Part shown: positions 1 through 6,270 of the stretch, piece by piece | Layout of the letters: each line of letters begins with the position of its first letter | Position numbering within the stretch: the stretch's first letter is position 1 | Source of the DNA: an uncultured bacterium | GTDB taxonomy: Bacteria; Bacillota; Clostridia; Oscillospirales; Acutalibacteraceae | DNA: 11,468 bases | Direction of reading: 5' to 3' | Assembly: GCA_905215105.1 (NCBI GenBank) | Contig: CAJMOI010000054.1 | Span: 1 to 11,468 of the forward strand | The notes under the pieces: generated by a model | What the model saw: only the letters and a program-made list of their open reading frames with translations | Told to the model about the DNA's origin: nothing | Databases searched by the model: none | Made by a program: the position numbers and the translations under genes

Positions 1-710
1 ACGGCTACAATTTCAGTGAAGATAAGGCGCTGGACATTTATGCCTCCGCCTGTGGACGCTTCGGTGTCATGCCGAAAACAAATACGGCAAAACTTTTGGT
101 AGAACAGGCCATTTCCCAACTCCAGGCAACTTCCGCCGCATTAGCTGCTCTCAAACAGGAGATGCAGTCTCTGGCAGCTTCTCTGCCGGAGTATCCTGTA
201 GTGATGGAGATGTTTGGTGTTGGCCCCACACTCGGCCCCCAACTCATAGCTGAAATTGGCGATGTGCGCCGTTTTCATTCCAAGAAAGCGCTGGTGGCCT
301 TTGCGGGCATTGACGCCCCGCCCTACCAATCCGGCCAAATAGATGTCCGCAGCCGCAGCATTTCCAAGCGGGGATCTGCCTCCCTGCGCAGGACACTTTT
401 TCTGGTGATGGGCGTCCTCCTGCAATGCGCTCCAATGGATGAGCCGGTCTACCAGTTCATGAACAAGAAACGCTCTGAGGGCAAGCCCTACCGTGTCTAC
501 ATGATGGCATCCGCCAACAAGTTCCTACGCATCTACTACGCTTCTGTGAAAGCCTACTTGGATTCTCTGGAGCACAACTAATTTTCGTGTCATACCATTC
601 TGGCTGGCCGCCGTTTCGATTTTGAGACGCTCAGCGGCTTGATTTTGTGTTGCCTTTTTTGCTTCTCTAAAAATCTGAAATTTCTACTTGACTTTTATTA
701 GCAGGTCTTT
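1..710 (+). mobile_element. IS110-family insertion sequence, right portion
   Basis: The element comprises the transposase 3' part and a non-coding tail of about 120-130 bases. IS110 elements lack classical terminal inverted repeats, so the boundary cannot be fixed by eye. I place the end near 700-712 because a TTGACT box (688-693) lies there and an unrelated hairpin begins at 715. In studied IS110 members the right end supplies a -35 box that joins a left-end -10 box in the excised circle. The short tail fits the IS110 subgroup, whose bridge RNA is at the left end and would be outside this window. The end coordinate is an estimate. Confidence 0.55.
3..581 (+). CDS. IS110-family transposase, C-terminal part (5' end outside window)
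   Basis: The reading frame is open from base 3 to the TAA at 579-581, so the protein begins upstream of the window; the ATG at 69 is an internal methionine. The visible part is the end of the N-terminal domain or linker, a helical stretch, and then the C-terminal Transposase_20 domain. That domain shows the helix-hairpin-helix-like GVGPTLGPQLIAEIGD, then FAGIDAPPYQSG and a basic SKRGSASLRRTLF stretch. The serine of the QSG motif (codon 330-332) aligns with the catalytic serine of IS110 recombinases. The RuvC-like DEDD domain would lie upstream and cannot be inspected. IS110 enzymes move a circular intermediate and, in characterised members, are guided by an element-encoded bridge RNA. Whether this copy is intact is unknown. 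Confidence 0.9.
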   Translation, partial: GYNFSEDKALDIYASACGRFGVMPKTNTAKLLVEQAISQLQATSAALAALKQEMQSLAASLPEYPVVMEMFGVGPTLGPQLIAEIGDVRRFHSKKALVAFAGIDAPPYQSGQIDVRSRSISKRGSASLRRTLFLVMGVLLQCAPMDEPVYQFMNKKRSEGKPYRVYMMASANKFLRIYYASVKAYLDSLEHN

Positions 711-714
711 AGAT

Positions 715-757
715 AAATGGCAGTTTTCGCTTACACCACTAAAACCGTTTGCCATTT
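715..757. other. imperfect inverted repeat beside the IS end
   Basis: AAATGGCAGTTTT (715-727) pairs with AAAAC...TGCCATTT (741-757), leaving a four-base bulge (CGTT) on the right arm and a 13-base loop. It begins a few bases after the proposed IS110 right end. It could be a decayed terminator or the structure targeted by the element. No run of T characteristic of an active + strand terminator follows. Confidence 0.45.
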
Positions 758-798
758 TAAAATTAGTCCCATTTTTCGAAATTTTATAAGATTTTTTC

Positions 799-813
799 AT
801 GACCGTCAGTCAT
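799..813. promoter_or_regulatory. TetR-type operator-like inverted repeat (orphan)
   Basis: ATGAC-CGTCA-GTCAT is a perfect 5-bp inverted repeat with a 5-base spacer, and it contains a second overlapping palindrome, TGAC-C-GTCA (800-808). Overlapping TGAC/GTCA half-sites are the layout commonly bound by TetR/AcrR-family repressors. A CATAAT hexamer (811-816) overlaps its right arm. No TetR-family gene is in the window, so regulator and target are unknown. Confidence 0.35.
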
Positions 814-988
814 AATCGAGTCAGCAGACTAATTTTAATAGGAGAAATATCATTACTCACATTGTAACATTCAACTATAGCATCGTCAATAGTAGAAAAA
901 TCTGTGAATGAATATAAAAATTAAAACAGTCATCGGGAAACTTTCTTTTTGCACAAGAAATTTCAGAAAAAACCGTCATAATTCCAAC

Positions 989-1016
989 TTGCTTTTTGCG
1001 AACAGCTTTGTATAAT
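989..1016 (+). promoter_or_regulatory. sigma-A-type promoter of the lacI-led operon
   Basis: TTGCTT (989-994) and a perfect TATAAT (1011-1016) are separated by 16 bases. Transcription is expected to start near 1022-1024, directly on the palindromic operator. No other strong promoter is seen between here and 6097, so this one probably serves all five genes. Confidence 0.75.
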
Positions 1017-1022
1017 AGGGGT

Positions 1023-1036
1023 TGTAATCGATTACA
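1023..1036. promoter_or_regulatory. LacI-family operator, perfect 14-bp palindrome
   Basis: TGTAATCGATTACA is perfectly self-complementary around a central CG, the hallmark of LacI/GalR-family operators. With the preceding T it also fits the catabolite-responsive (cre) consensus WTGNAANCGNWNNCA. It starts six bases after the -10 box and ends just before the ribosome binding site, so a bound repressor would block initiation. The next gene is the obvious candidate for binding it (autoregulation); CcpA is an alternative. Confidence 0.8.
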
Positions 1037-1050
1037 TAGGAGGTGCAGAG

Positions 1051-2046
1051 ATGGCAACCATCAAAGAAGTGGCAAAAGCGGCTCAGGTATCGGTGGCTAC
1101 GGTTTCCCGTGTGCTGAACCATGACCGGAACGTTGCGCCGCAGACCCGGGAACGGGTGATGGAGGTCATTGCGCGCACCGGTTACACGCCCAATGTGTTG
1201 GGGCGAAACCTTCGAAAAAGAAACACCGACCGGATTCTGGTGCTGATTCCCTCTTTGTCCAATCAGTTCCTGTCCGGCGTCATTCGGGGGATGGAGAGCG
1301 AAGCCCGGGAACGGGGGCTTCAGGTCATGATTTCCGCAACCCACAACGACAGTGATGCGGAACGGGGCTATCTGGAACTGCTCCAGAACCGCAGTGTGGA
1401 CGGTATGATCCTGTTGGGCAGTACGCTGCCGGAGGAAGAGCTGTCCCGGCAGGCGGAACAGTATCCCCTGGTGATGTGCAGCGAGTGGAAAGAGGGCACC
1501 ACCCTTTCCGCAGCGGGTATCGATAATTTTCAAGCCGGTTTTGATGCGGTCACGGCGCTGTTGACCGGAGGACGGCGGAAAATCGCCATGGTTTCCAACG
1601 AAACCGTGGACTCGGCCCGGCTGCGTACCGCAGGATATCGGGCCGCCCTGGAAAAAGCGGGCATTCCCTGTGAAGAAGCCTATATTGTCAACCACTATGA
1701 ATACACCTATCGGGCGGGAATGCGTGCCTGCCGGAAACTGATGGAGCTGCCGGAGCCGCCGGATGCGATTTTTGCCGTTTCCGATGAGCTGGCGGCGGGT
1801 GTCTGCAAGGAGCTTCTTTCCCGGGAAATGGTACCCGGGCGGGAAGTGGATGTTTTCGGCTTCGACAATACCACCATGAGCCGGGTGGTGACGCCGTCTA
1901 TCAGTACGGTTTCCCAGCCCCGGAAAAAAATCGGAGAGACGGCGGTGATGCTGCTGGCGGAAAAAATGGAAGACCCGTCGGCGCCGTCACGAATCGTGCA
2001 GCTTCCCCACGAGCTGATTCTCCGGGAATCTACCAGGAAGCAGTAA
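1051..2046 (+). CDS. LacI/GalR-family transcriptional regulator
   Basis: This is a 331-residue DNA-binding repressor, the normal family length. Residues 3-22 are the N-terminal helix-turn-helix (IKEVAKAAQVSVATVSRVLN), followed by the hinge helix around TPNVLGRNLR and a periplasmic-binding-protein-like effector domain from about residue 62 (RILVLIPSLSNQF) to the C-terminus. Conserved points include FAVSDELAAGV and VFGFDNTTMSRVVTPSISTV. The recognition-helix residues VATVSR resemble those of CcpA-type members, in keeping with the CG-centred operator at 1023-1036. The start is set by AGGAGG (1038-1043) seven bases before the ATG. As first gene of a sugar-type operon it probably senses a pathway substrate or intermediate and represses itself and the four genes downstream. 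The effector is not known, and a CcpA-like global role is less likely. Confidence 0.93.
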   Translation: MATIKEVAKAAQVSVATVSRVLNHDRNVAPQTRERVMEVIARTGYTPNVLGRNLRKRNTDRILVLIPSLSNQFLSGVIRGMESEARERGLQVMISATHNDSDAERGYLELLQNRSVDGMILLGSTLPEEELSRQAEQYPLVMCSEWKEGTTLSAAGIDNFQAGFDAVTALLTGGRRKIAMVSNETVDSARLRTAGYRAALEKAGIPCEEAYIVNHYEYTYRAGMRACRKLMELPEPPDAIFAVSDELAAGVCKELLSREMVPGREVDVFGFDNTTMSRVVTPSISTVSQPRKKIGETAVMLLAEKMEDPSAPSRIVQLPHELILRESTRKQ

Positions 2047-2104
2047 ATTTGTTCAATCAGGGCGAAGGCCCGTGTATCATTTTCAAAACAAAGGAGCAAT
2101 CAGG

Positions 2105-3184
2105 ATGGAAAAGGTAAGAATCGGTATTATTGGCTGCGGCGGTATCGCCAACAACAAGCATATGCCCGCACTGAGCAAGCTGCCGGACGTGGAAATGGTT
2201 GCTTTCTGTGACGTGATCGTGGAGCGTGCAGAAAAGGCTGCCAAGGAATTCGGCATTGAGGGCGCAAAGGTCTATGAGGACTACAAAGAACTGCTGAAAG
2301 ACGAGACCATCGACGTGGTGCATGTGCTGACCCCCAACCGCGAGCACAGCTTCATCACCGTGGACGCACTGGAATCCGGTAAGCACGTCATGTGCGAAAA
2401 GCCCATGGCTATCAACACCGCAGAGGCTCAGAAGATGATTGACGCCGCCAACCGCACCGGCAAGAAGCTGACCATCGGCTACCAGAACCGCTATCGTCCC
2501 GATTCCTGGTATTTGAAGAGAGCCTGTGACAACGACGAGCTGGGCGAGATTTATTACGGCAAGGCCCACGCCATCCGCAGAAGAGCCGTTCCCACCTGGG
2601 GCGTGTTCCTGAACGAAGAAGAGCAGGGCGGCGGCCCCCTCATCGATATCGGTACCCATGCACTGGACCTGACCCTGTGGATGATGAACAACTACGAGCC
2701 CAAGATGGTGGTGGGTTCCGTGTATAAGAAGCTGGGCGACCAGACCGAAACCGGCAACGCCTGGGGCGACTGGAACCCCGAAGAGTTCACCGTGGAGGAT
2801 TCCGCTTTCGGTTATATCGTCATGAAGAACGGCGCAACCATTAATCTGGAAGCTGCCTGGGCACTGAACAGCCTGGATGTGGACGAGGCCAAAACCTCCC
2901 TGTGCGGCGTGAAGGCCGGCGCAGACATGAAGGACGGCCTGCGCATTAACAAAGTCAAGTACGGCAAGCAGGTTGTGGAAAAGGTAGATCTGGCAGCCGG
3001 CGGCGTGGCCTTCTTTGACGGTGGCGCAGCAGAGCCCCAGGACATCGAAGCCCGCATGTGGATTGATGCCGTGAAGAACGACACCGAAGTGGTGGTAAAG
3101 CCGGAGCAGGCCATTGTCGTGACCAAGATTCTGGAAGCCATTTACAAGTCCGCTGCCGAGGGTAAGCCGGTCTATTTTGACTGA
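2105..3184 (+). CDS. Gfo/Idh/MocA-family NAD(P)-dependent oxidoreductase (first copy)
   Basis: This 359-residue cytoplasmic dehydrogenase belongs to the glucose-fructose oxidoreductase / inositol dehydrogenase / MocA family. It has an N-terminal Rossmann fold with the nucleotide loop GCGGIA (10-15), the EKP motif (98-100) whose lysine K99 is the expected catalytic residue, and a C-terminal alpha/beta domain with DIGTHALD (181-188) carrying the active-site histidine H185. Family members oxidise or reduce a sugar or cyclitol hydroxyl. I chose the ATG at 2105 because AAAGGAG (2090-2096) lies eight bases upstream and the Rossmann strand follows at once; the frame also opens at 2072, adding 11 residues without a good ribosome binding site. 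The gene lies 58 bases after the LacI gene and 27 before an isomerase, so it is probably an operon member. The exact substrate cannot be assigned. Confidence 0.9.
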   Translation: MEKVRIGIIGCGGIANNKHMPALSKLPDVEMVAFCDVIVERAEKAAKEFGIEGAKVYEDYKELLKDETIDVVHVLTPNREHSFITVDALESGKHVMCEKPMAINTAEAQKMIDAANRTGKKLTIGYQNRYRPDSWYLKRACDNDELGEIYYGKAHAIRRRAVPTWGVFLNEEEQGGGPLIDIGTHALDLTLWMMNNYEPKMVVGSVYKKLGDQTETGNAWGDWNPEEFTVEDSAFGYIVMKNGATINLEAAWALNSLDVDEAKTSLCGVKAGADMKDGLRINKVKYGKQVVEKVDLAAGGVAFFDGGAAEPQDIEARMWIDAVKNDTEVVVKPEQAIVVTKILEAIYKSAAEGKPVYFD

Positions 3185-3211
3185 TCCCGTGACCTTCAGG
3201 AGGAGTGCCGT

Positions 3212-3940
3212 ATGAAAAAAGCCATTCAGATGTGGAGTTTCCGCGACCGGGTCAAGGACGGGGAAAGCCTGCTGGAAGCCCTGAAAATTGCCGCTGACAT
3301 CGGATATGAGGGCGTTGAATTTGCCGGTACCTTTGGTGTGACCGCAAGCGAAATGAAGGAAACCCTGGCAAAGCTGGGACTGGTTTCCGTCAGCTGTCAC
3401 GAGGATGTCAACCGCATGGAACAGGACATCGATGAGATCATTGCCTATCATCACGAGCTGGGTACCCCCTTCATCGGTTGTTCCTATTCTCCCACCGAAA
3501 CGAAAGAGGAGCTGGAGCGGCTGGAGCGGGTCATGAAAACCGCCCAGGAAAAGGCTGCGCCCTATGGCATTAAGGTGGTGTATCACAACCACGCCCACGA
3601 GTTCAAGCCGCTGGACGATGTCCGTCCCATTGATGAGATTGCCAAATGGTGCCTGCTGGAGCCGGATACCTATTGGGTATTCCATGCCGGAGATAACCCC
3701 TGTGAGTTTCTCCGCCGGTATCGCACCCGTGTCGGCCTGATTCACCTGAAAGACGGCGTGGACGGAAAAGGAACTTCCATCGGAGACGGCGCCAATGACC
3801 TGAAATCCATTGTGGAGACCGCCCTGGATATCGGAGTGGAGTGGGTCATTGCAGAAATTGAAAATGAAGACCCGGACGCTGAGTCTGTCCGGGATGCCAA
3901 AAACAGCTTTGCCTATATGACGGAAAAGCTGGGACTGTAA
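3212..3940 (+). CDS. TIM-barrel sugar isomerase/epimerase, short form
   Basis: This 242-residue protein belongs to the xylose-isomerase-like TIM-barrel (AP_endonuc_2) superfamily, often annotated sugar phosphate isomerase/epimerase. Visible landmarks are GYEGVEFAG (31-39) with E36 in an early strand, SCHED around H63, the signature YHNHAHEF (124-131), EPDTYWV (150-156), HLKD (178-181), GDG (191-193) and an acidic end of the barrel at AEIENED (214-220). Such enzymes use a divalent metal held by Glu, Asp and His side chains to move a keto group or epimerise a sugar; some members are dehydratases, as in the IolE/IolI group. AGGAGGAG (3198-3205) sits six bases before the ATG. Position between a dehydrogenase and another isomerase suggests it acts on an oxidised sugar. 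The actual reaction is inference. Confidence 0.88.
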   Translation: MKKAIQMWSFRDRVKDGESLLEALKIAADIGYEGVEFAGTFGVTASEMKETLAKLGLVSVSCHEDVNRMEQDIDEIIAYHHELGTPFIGCSYSPTETKEELERLERVMKTAQEKAAPYGIKVVYHNHAHEFKPLDDVRPIDEIAKWCLLEPDTYWVFHAGDNPCEFLRRYRTRVGLIHLKDGVDGKGTSIGDGANDLKSIVETALDIGVEWVIAEIENEDPDAESVRDAKNSFAYMTEKLGL

Positions 3941-3966
3941 GAGTATGGAATAAAGGAGCGAGCATC

Positions 3967-4941
3967 ATGAAACTGGGAGTTTTGACAAATCTGGTGGCAA
4001 ACCTTTCTCTGGACGAAGCGCTGAAGTATTTCAGCGGTCTGGGAATCCAGATGGTGGAAATCGGCGCAGGCGGCTATCCGGGCAATGCCCATGCCAACCC
4101 CGCCATTCTGTTGAACGACGATGCAAAATTGCAGGAGTTCAAAGATACCATTGCCAAGTACAACATGGAAATCAGCGCTCTGTCCTGTCACGGCAACCCG
4201 GTGCACCCCAACAAGGAAATCGCCGCTGCATTTGACAAGGACATCCGCGACACCATTCTGCTGGCGGAAAAGCTGGGCATCCACCAGATCAATACCTTCT
4301 CCGGCTGCCCCGGTGACAGCGAAAACTCCAAGTATCCCAACTGGGTTACCTGCCCCTGGCCGGAGGACTTCTCCCAGATTCTGGAATGGCAGTGGAACGA
4401 AGTGCTGATTCCCTACTGGAAGAACATGGTGGAATTTGCAAAGGCCCACGGCGTCAATAAAATCGCGCTGGAGCTGCACCCCGGTTTCTGTGTCTATAAC
4501 ACCCACTCTCTGCTGAAGCTGCGCCATGCAGTAGGCCCGGAAATCGGCGCCAACTTTGACCCCAGCCACCTGATCTGGCAGGGTATGGACCCGGTGGCCT
4601 GCATCCGCGAGCTGGGCAAGGAGAACGCCATTTTCCACTTCCACGCCAAGGACACCCGTGTGGACAAGTACAACACCGCCATCAACGGCGTGCTGGATAC
4701 CCGTCCTTATGGCGATGAAATCAACCGCTCCTGGATTTTCCGCAGCTGCGGCTATGGCAACGACACCCTGTACTGGAAGGATATCATCAGCGCCCTGCGG
4801 ATGGTGGGCTATGACTATGCCATCAGCATCGAGCATGAGGACAGCCTCATGAGCCAGAACGAGGGCCTGTGCAAAGCCGTGGAGTTCCTGAAAGGTGTTC
4901 TGACCTTTGAGGACAAAATGAGCAATATGTGGTGGGCATAA
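3967..4941 (+). CDS. TIM-barrel sugar isomerase/epimerase, long form
   Basis: This 324-residue member of the xylose-isomerase-like TIM-barrel superfamily is about 80 residues longer than its upstream neighbour and clearly not a recent duplicate of it. The likely metal and active-site residues are visible: H75 in SCHGNP, E169 and H171 in ALELHPG, D198 and H201 in NFDPSHL, H224 and H226 in FHFHAKD, and E289 in IEHED. Long-form members include metal-dependent isomerases and the catalytic subunits of C-glycoside deglycosidases (DgpC/CarC type), which work after a Gfo/Idh/MocA oxidase has made a 3-keto glycoside. That parallel is suggestive here, but the small partner subunit (DgpB type) is not seen in the window. 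AAAGGAG (3952-3958) lies eight bases before the ATG, and the gap from the previous stop is 26 bases. Confidence 0.88.
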   Translation: MKLGVLTNLVANLSLDEALKYFSGLGIQMVEIGAGGYPGNAHANPAILLNDDAKLQEFKDTIAKYNMEISALSCHGNPVHPNKEIAAAFDKDIRDTILLAEKLGIHQINTFSGCPGDSENSKYPNWVTCPWPEDFSQILEWQWNEVLIPYWKNMVEFAKAHGVNKIALELHPGFCVYNTHSLLKLRHAVGPEIGANFDPSHLIWQGMDPVACIRELGKENAIFHFHAKDTRVDKYNTAINGVLDTRPYGDEINRSWIFRSCGYGNDTLYWKDIISALRMVGYDYAISIEHEDSLMSQNEGLCKAVEFLKGVLTFEDKMSNMWWA

Positions 4942-4968
4942 ACGCCTGTACGGAGAAACCTGAAAAAG

Positions 4969-5017
4969 AGCCGGGGGCTTGCGTTTTTACAGGGATGTAA
5001 AACCGCAGGCCCCGGTT
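4969..5017 (+). promoter_or_regulatory. long intercistronic stem-loop before the last operon gene
   Basis: The left arm 4969-4991 (CCGGGG near its base, TTTTACA at the tip) pairs with 4996-5017 around a GGGA tetraloop (4992-4995). The runs are CCGGGG/CCCCGG, TGCG/CGCA and TTTTACA/TGTAAAA, interrupted by two mismatches and one bulged T. No T-run follows, so it is not a canonical terminator. A second 6-bp repeat, GTTCCT (5015-5020) with AGGAAC (5028-5033), overlaps its foot and covers part of the ribosome binding region. It could stabilise the upstream mRNA, attenuate, or control translation of the next gene. Confidence 0.6.
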
Positions 5018-5041
5018 CCTGTCGGAAAGGAACGGAGTAAA

Positions 5042-6097
5042 ATGAGCAACGAAAAATTTGGCGCAGCCATTATCGGTTATGGCGGAATGGGTTCCTGGCA
5101 TGCTCGCCAGCTGAAAACCATGGAAGAGCTGACCCTGTGCGGCGTATATGATATTCTGCCGGAGCGGAACGAAGCGGCAGAGCGGGCCGGTATTCACGCC
5201 TACGCCTCCCGGGAAGAGCTTCTCAATGACCCGGCGGTACAGGTAGTCACCGTGGCCATTCCCAACGATCTGCACCACGATGTGTGCATCGACTGCATGA
5301 AGCACGGAAAGAACGTCATCTGTGAAAAGCCCGTGTGCCTGAACCATCAGGAATTGCAGGATATGATCGACGCTTCCAAGGAATACGGCGTGATTTTCAC
5401 CGTACACCAGAACCGCCGTTGGGACGAGGATTACCTCACCATGAAGAAGCTCTATGACGAGGGCACTCTGGGCCGTGTATTCAACATTGAATCCCGGGTG
5501 CATGGTTCTCGGGGCATCCCCGGCGACTGGCGCAACCAGAAGGAGCACGGCGGCGGCATGGTGCTGGACTGGGGCGTGCATCTGCTGGACCAGATTATGA
5601 TGATGGTGGATAAGCCCCTGCTGTCTGTCTATGCAAGACTGTCCAATGTCACCAATGAAGCGGTGGACGATGGATTCAAAATTCTGCTGTCCTTTGAAGG
5701 AAATCTGGACGTGCAAGTGGAAGTGGGTACCAGCAACTTTATCAGCCTGCCCCGGTGGTATATGCAGGGCGAAAACGGTTCCGCGGTCATTTATGACTGG
5801 GATTGCAGCGGTAAAATCGTCATGGTGTCCGACTGGGAAAACCGGGATGCTGTGCCGGTGGTGACAGCTGCCGGCCTGACCAAAACCATGGCCCCCCGTA
5901 CCGACGAGACCATTGATACCTTCCCCCTGCCGGAGGTGCACGCCGATGTCCGCGATTTCTACCGCAATGTCATTCGCGCCTGCCGCGGTGAGGAAGAGCA
6001 GCTGATTCGCCATGACCAGCTGATGCGGGTAATGAAGCTGATGGAAGCCGTGTTCCGTTCCGGTGAGACAGGAGAAGTTGTCCGGGATATTTTCTGA
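5042..6097 (+). CDS. Gfo/Idh/MocA-family NAD(P)-dependent oxidoreductase (second copy)
   Basis: This 351-residue dehydrogenase has the family layout: Rossmann loop GYGGMG (12-17), EKP (95-97) with presumed catalytic K96, and DWGVHLLD (176-183) with active-site H180. It differs widely from the first oxidoreductase (a W in the C-terminal motif, different insert sequences), so the two probably act on different compounds or in opposite directions. I chose the ATG at 5042, preceded by AAAGGAAC (5026-5033) and GGAG (5034-5037). The frame stays open upstream to a TTG at 4979, but those 21 codons lie inside the stem-loop and precede the conserved start of the fold. It is the last gene of the run and lies 100 bases after the isomerase, a wider gap than elsewhere in the operon. 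No + strand terminator follows directly. Confidence 0.9.
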   Translation: MSNEKFGAAIIGYGGMGSWHARQLKTMEELTLCGVYDILPERNEAAERAGIHAYASREELLNDPAVQVVTVAIPNDLHHDVCIDCMKHGKNVICEKPVCLNHQELQDMIDASKEYGVIFTVHQNRRWDEDYLTMKKLYDEGTLGRVFNIESRVHGSRGIPGDWRNQKEHGGGMVLDWGVHLLDQIMMMVDKPLLSVYARLSNVTNEAVDDGFKILLSFEGNLDVQVEVGTSNFISLPRWYMQGENGSAVIYDWDCSGKIVMVSDWENRDAVPVVTAAGLTKTMAPRTDETIDTFPLPEVHADVRDFYRNVIRACRGEEEQLIRHDQLMRVMKLMEAVFRSGETGEVVRDIF

Positions 6098-6124
6098 ATA
6101 TATTGCTCAATTTTGATGGAAAAA

Positions 6125-6159
6125 TGGAGAGCATGAAACTGCATTGTGAGTTTTCTCCA
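6125..6159. other. interrupted hairpin after the operon
   Basis: TGGAGA (6125-6130) pairs with TCTCCA (6154-6159), and AAACT (6136-6140) with AGTTT (6149-6153), leaving a five-base bulge. On the + strand it is followed by A residues rather than T, so it does not look like a terminator for the operon. If the operon ends here, the signal is not canonical. Confidence 0.35.
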
Positions 6160-6184
6160 AAAAGATACAGGATAATTTGAACAT

Positions 6185-6219
6185 GAATTCTTTTAAAAAT
6201 GAAGAATTCTTTTGAAAAT
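6185..6219. repeat. 16-base tandem repeat upstream of the flavodoxin-like gene
   Basis: GAATTCTTTTAAAAAT (6185-6200) recurs as GAATTCTTTTGAAAAT (6204-6219), 15 of 16 bases identical, with a period of 19 bases. The second copy carries the 10-bp palindrome AAGAATTCTT (6202-6211). The pair spans the -35 region of the promoter at 6222-6230, so it could be a two-site binding motif for a regulator. Confidence 0.65.
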
Positions 6220-6221
6220 CG

Positions 6222-6230
6222 TGCTATAAT
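6222..6230 (+). promoter_or_regulatory. extended -10 promoter of the flavodoxin-like gene
   Basis: TGCTATAAT combines an extended -10 TG dinucleotide (6222-6223) with a perfect TATAAT (6225-6230). No good -35 hexamer lies 16-18 bases upstream; that place is taken by the tandem repeat. Transcription would start near 6237, about 35 bases before the start codon. Confidence 0.65.
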
Positions 6231-6270
6231 AGAAAGCAATCACTACAAATCTTTTTTGGAGGAATCATAT

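Larger units (their letters stand above)
582..1050. other. AT-rich intergenic region without a convincing gene
   Basis: About 470 bases separate the transposase from the LacI-type gene. The stretch is clearly richer in A and T than the flanking genes. It holds the probable IS right end (to about 710), an imperfect hairpin (715-757), a TGAC/GTCA inverted repeat (799-813), an isolated AGGAG (840-844) with no ATG, GTG or TTG reading frame behind it, and the promoter and operator of the LacI gene (989-1036). I see no protein longer than about 20 codons with a plausible start. It may be the remains of a regulatory region disrupted by insertion and deletion. Confidence 0.6.

Noticed and set aside
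582..710. Bridge RNA gene in the transposase 3' tail
   Set aside because: Only about 130 bases are available, and the element looks like the IS110 subgroup, whose guide RNA is at the left end, outside the window. No guide-loop structure could be supported by eye.
2057..3745. 562-codon open frame on the minus strand across the first oxidoreductase and the short isomerase
   Set aside because: It lies antisense to two well-motifed genes, has no family signature or ribosome binding site, and spans the gap between them. Codon bias on the true strand explains the absence of stops.
4979..5041. N-terminal extension of the second oxidoreductase from a TTG
   Set aside because: It lies inside the stem-loop, lacks a ribosome binding site and precedes the normal family N-terminus at 5042.
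4847..6013. 388-codon minus-strand open frame opposite the second oxidoreductase
   Set aside because: It is a shadow of the real gene, with low-complexity histidine- and valine-rich translation and no recognisable domain.
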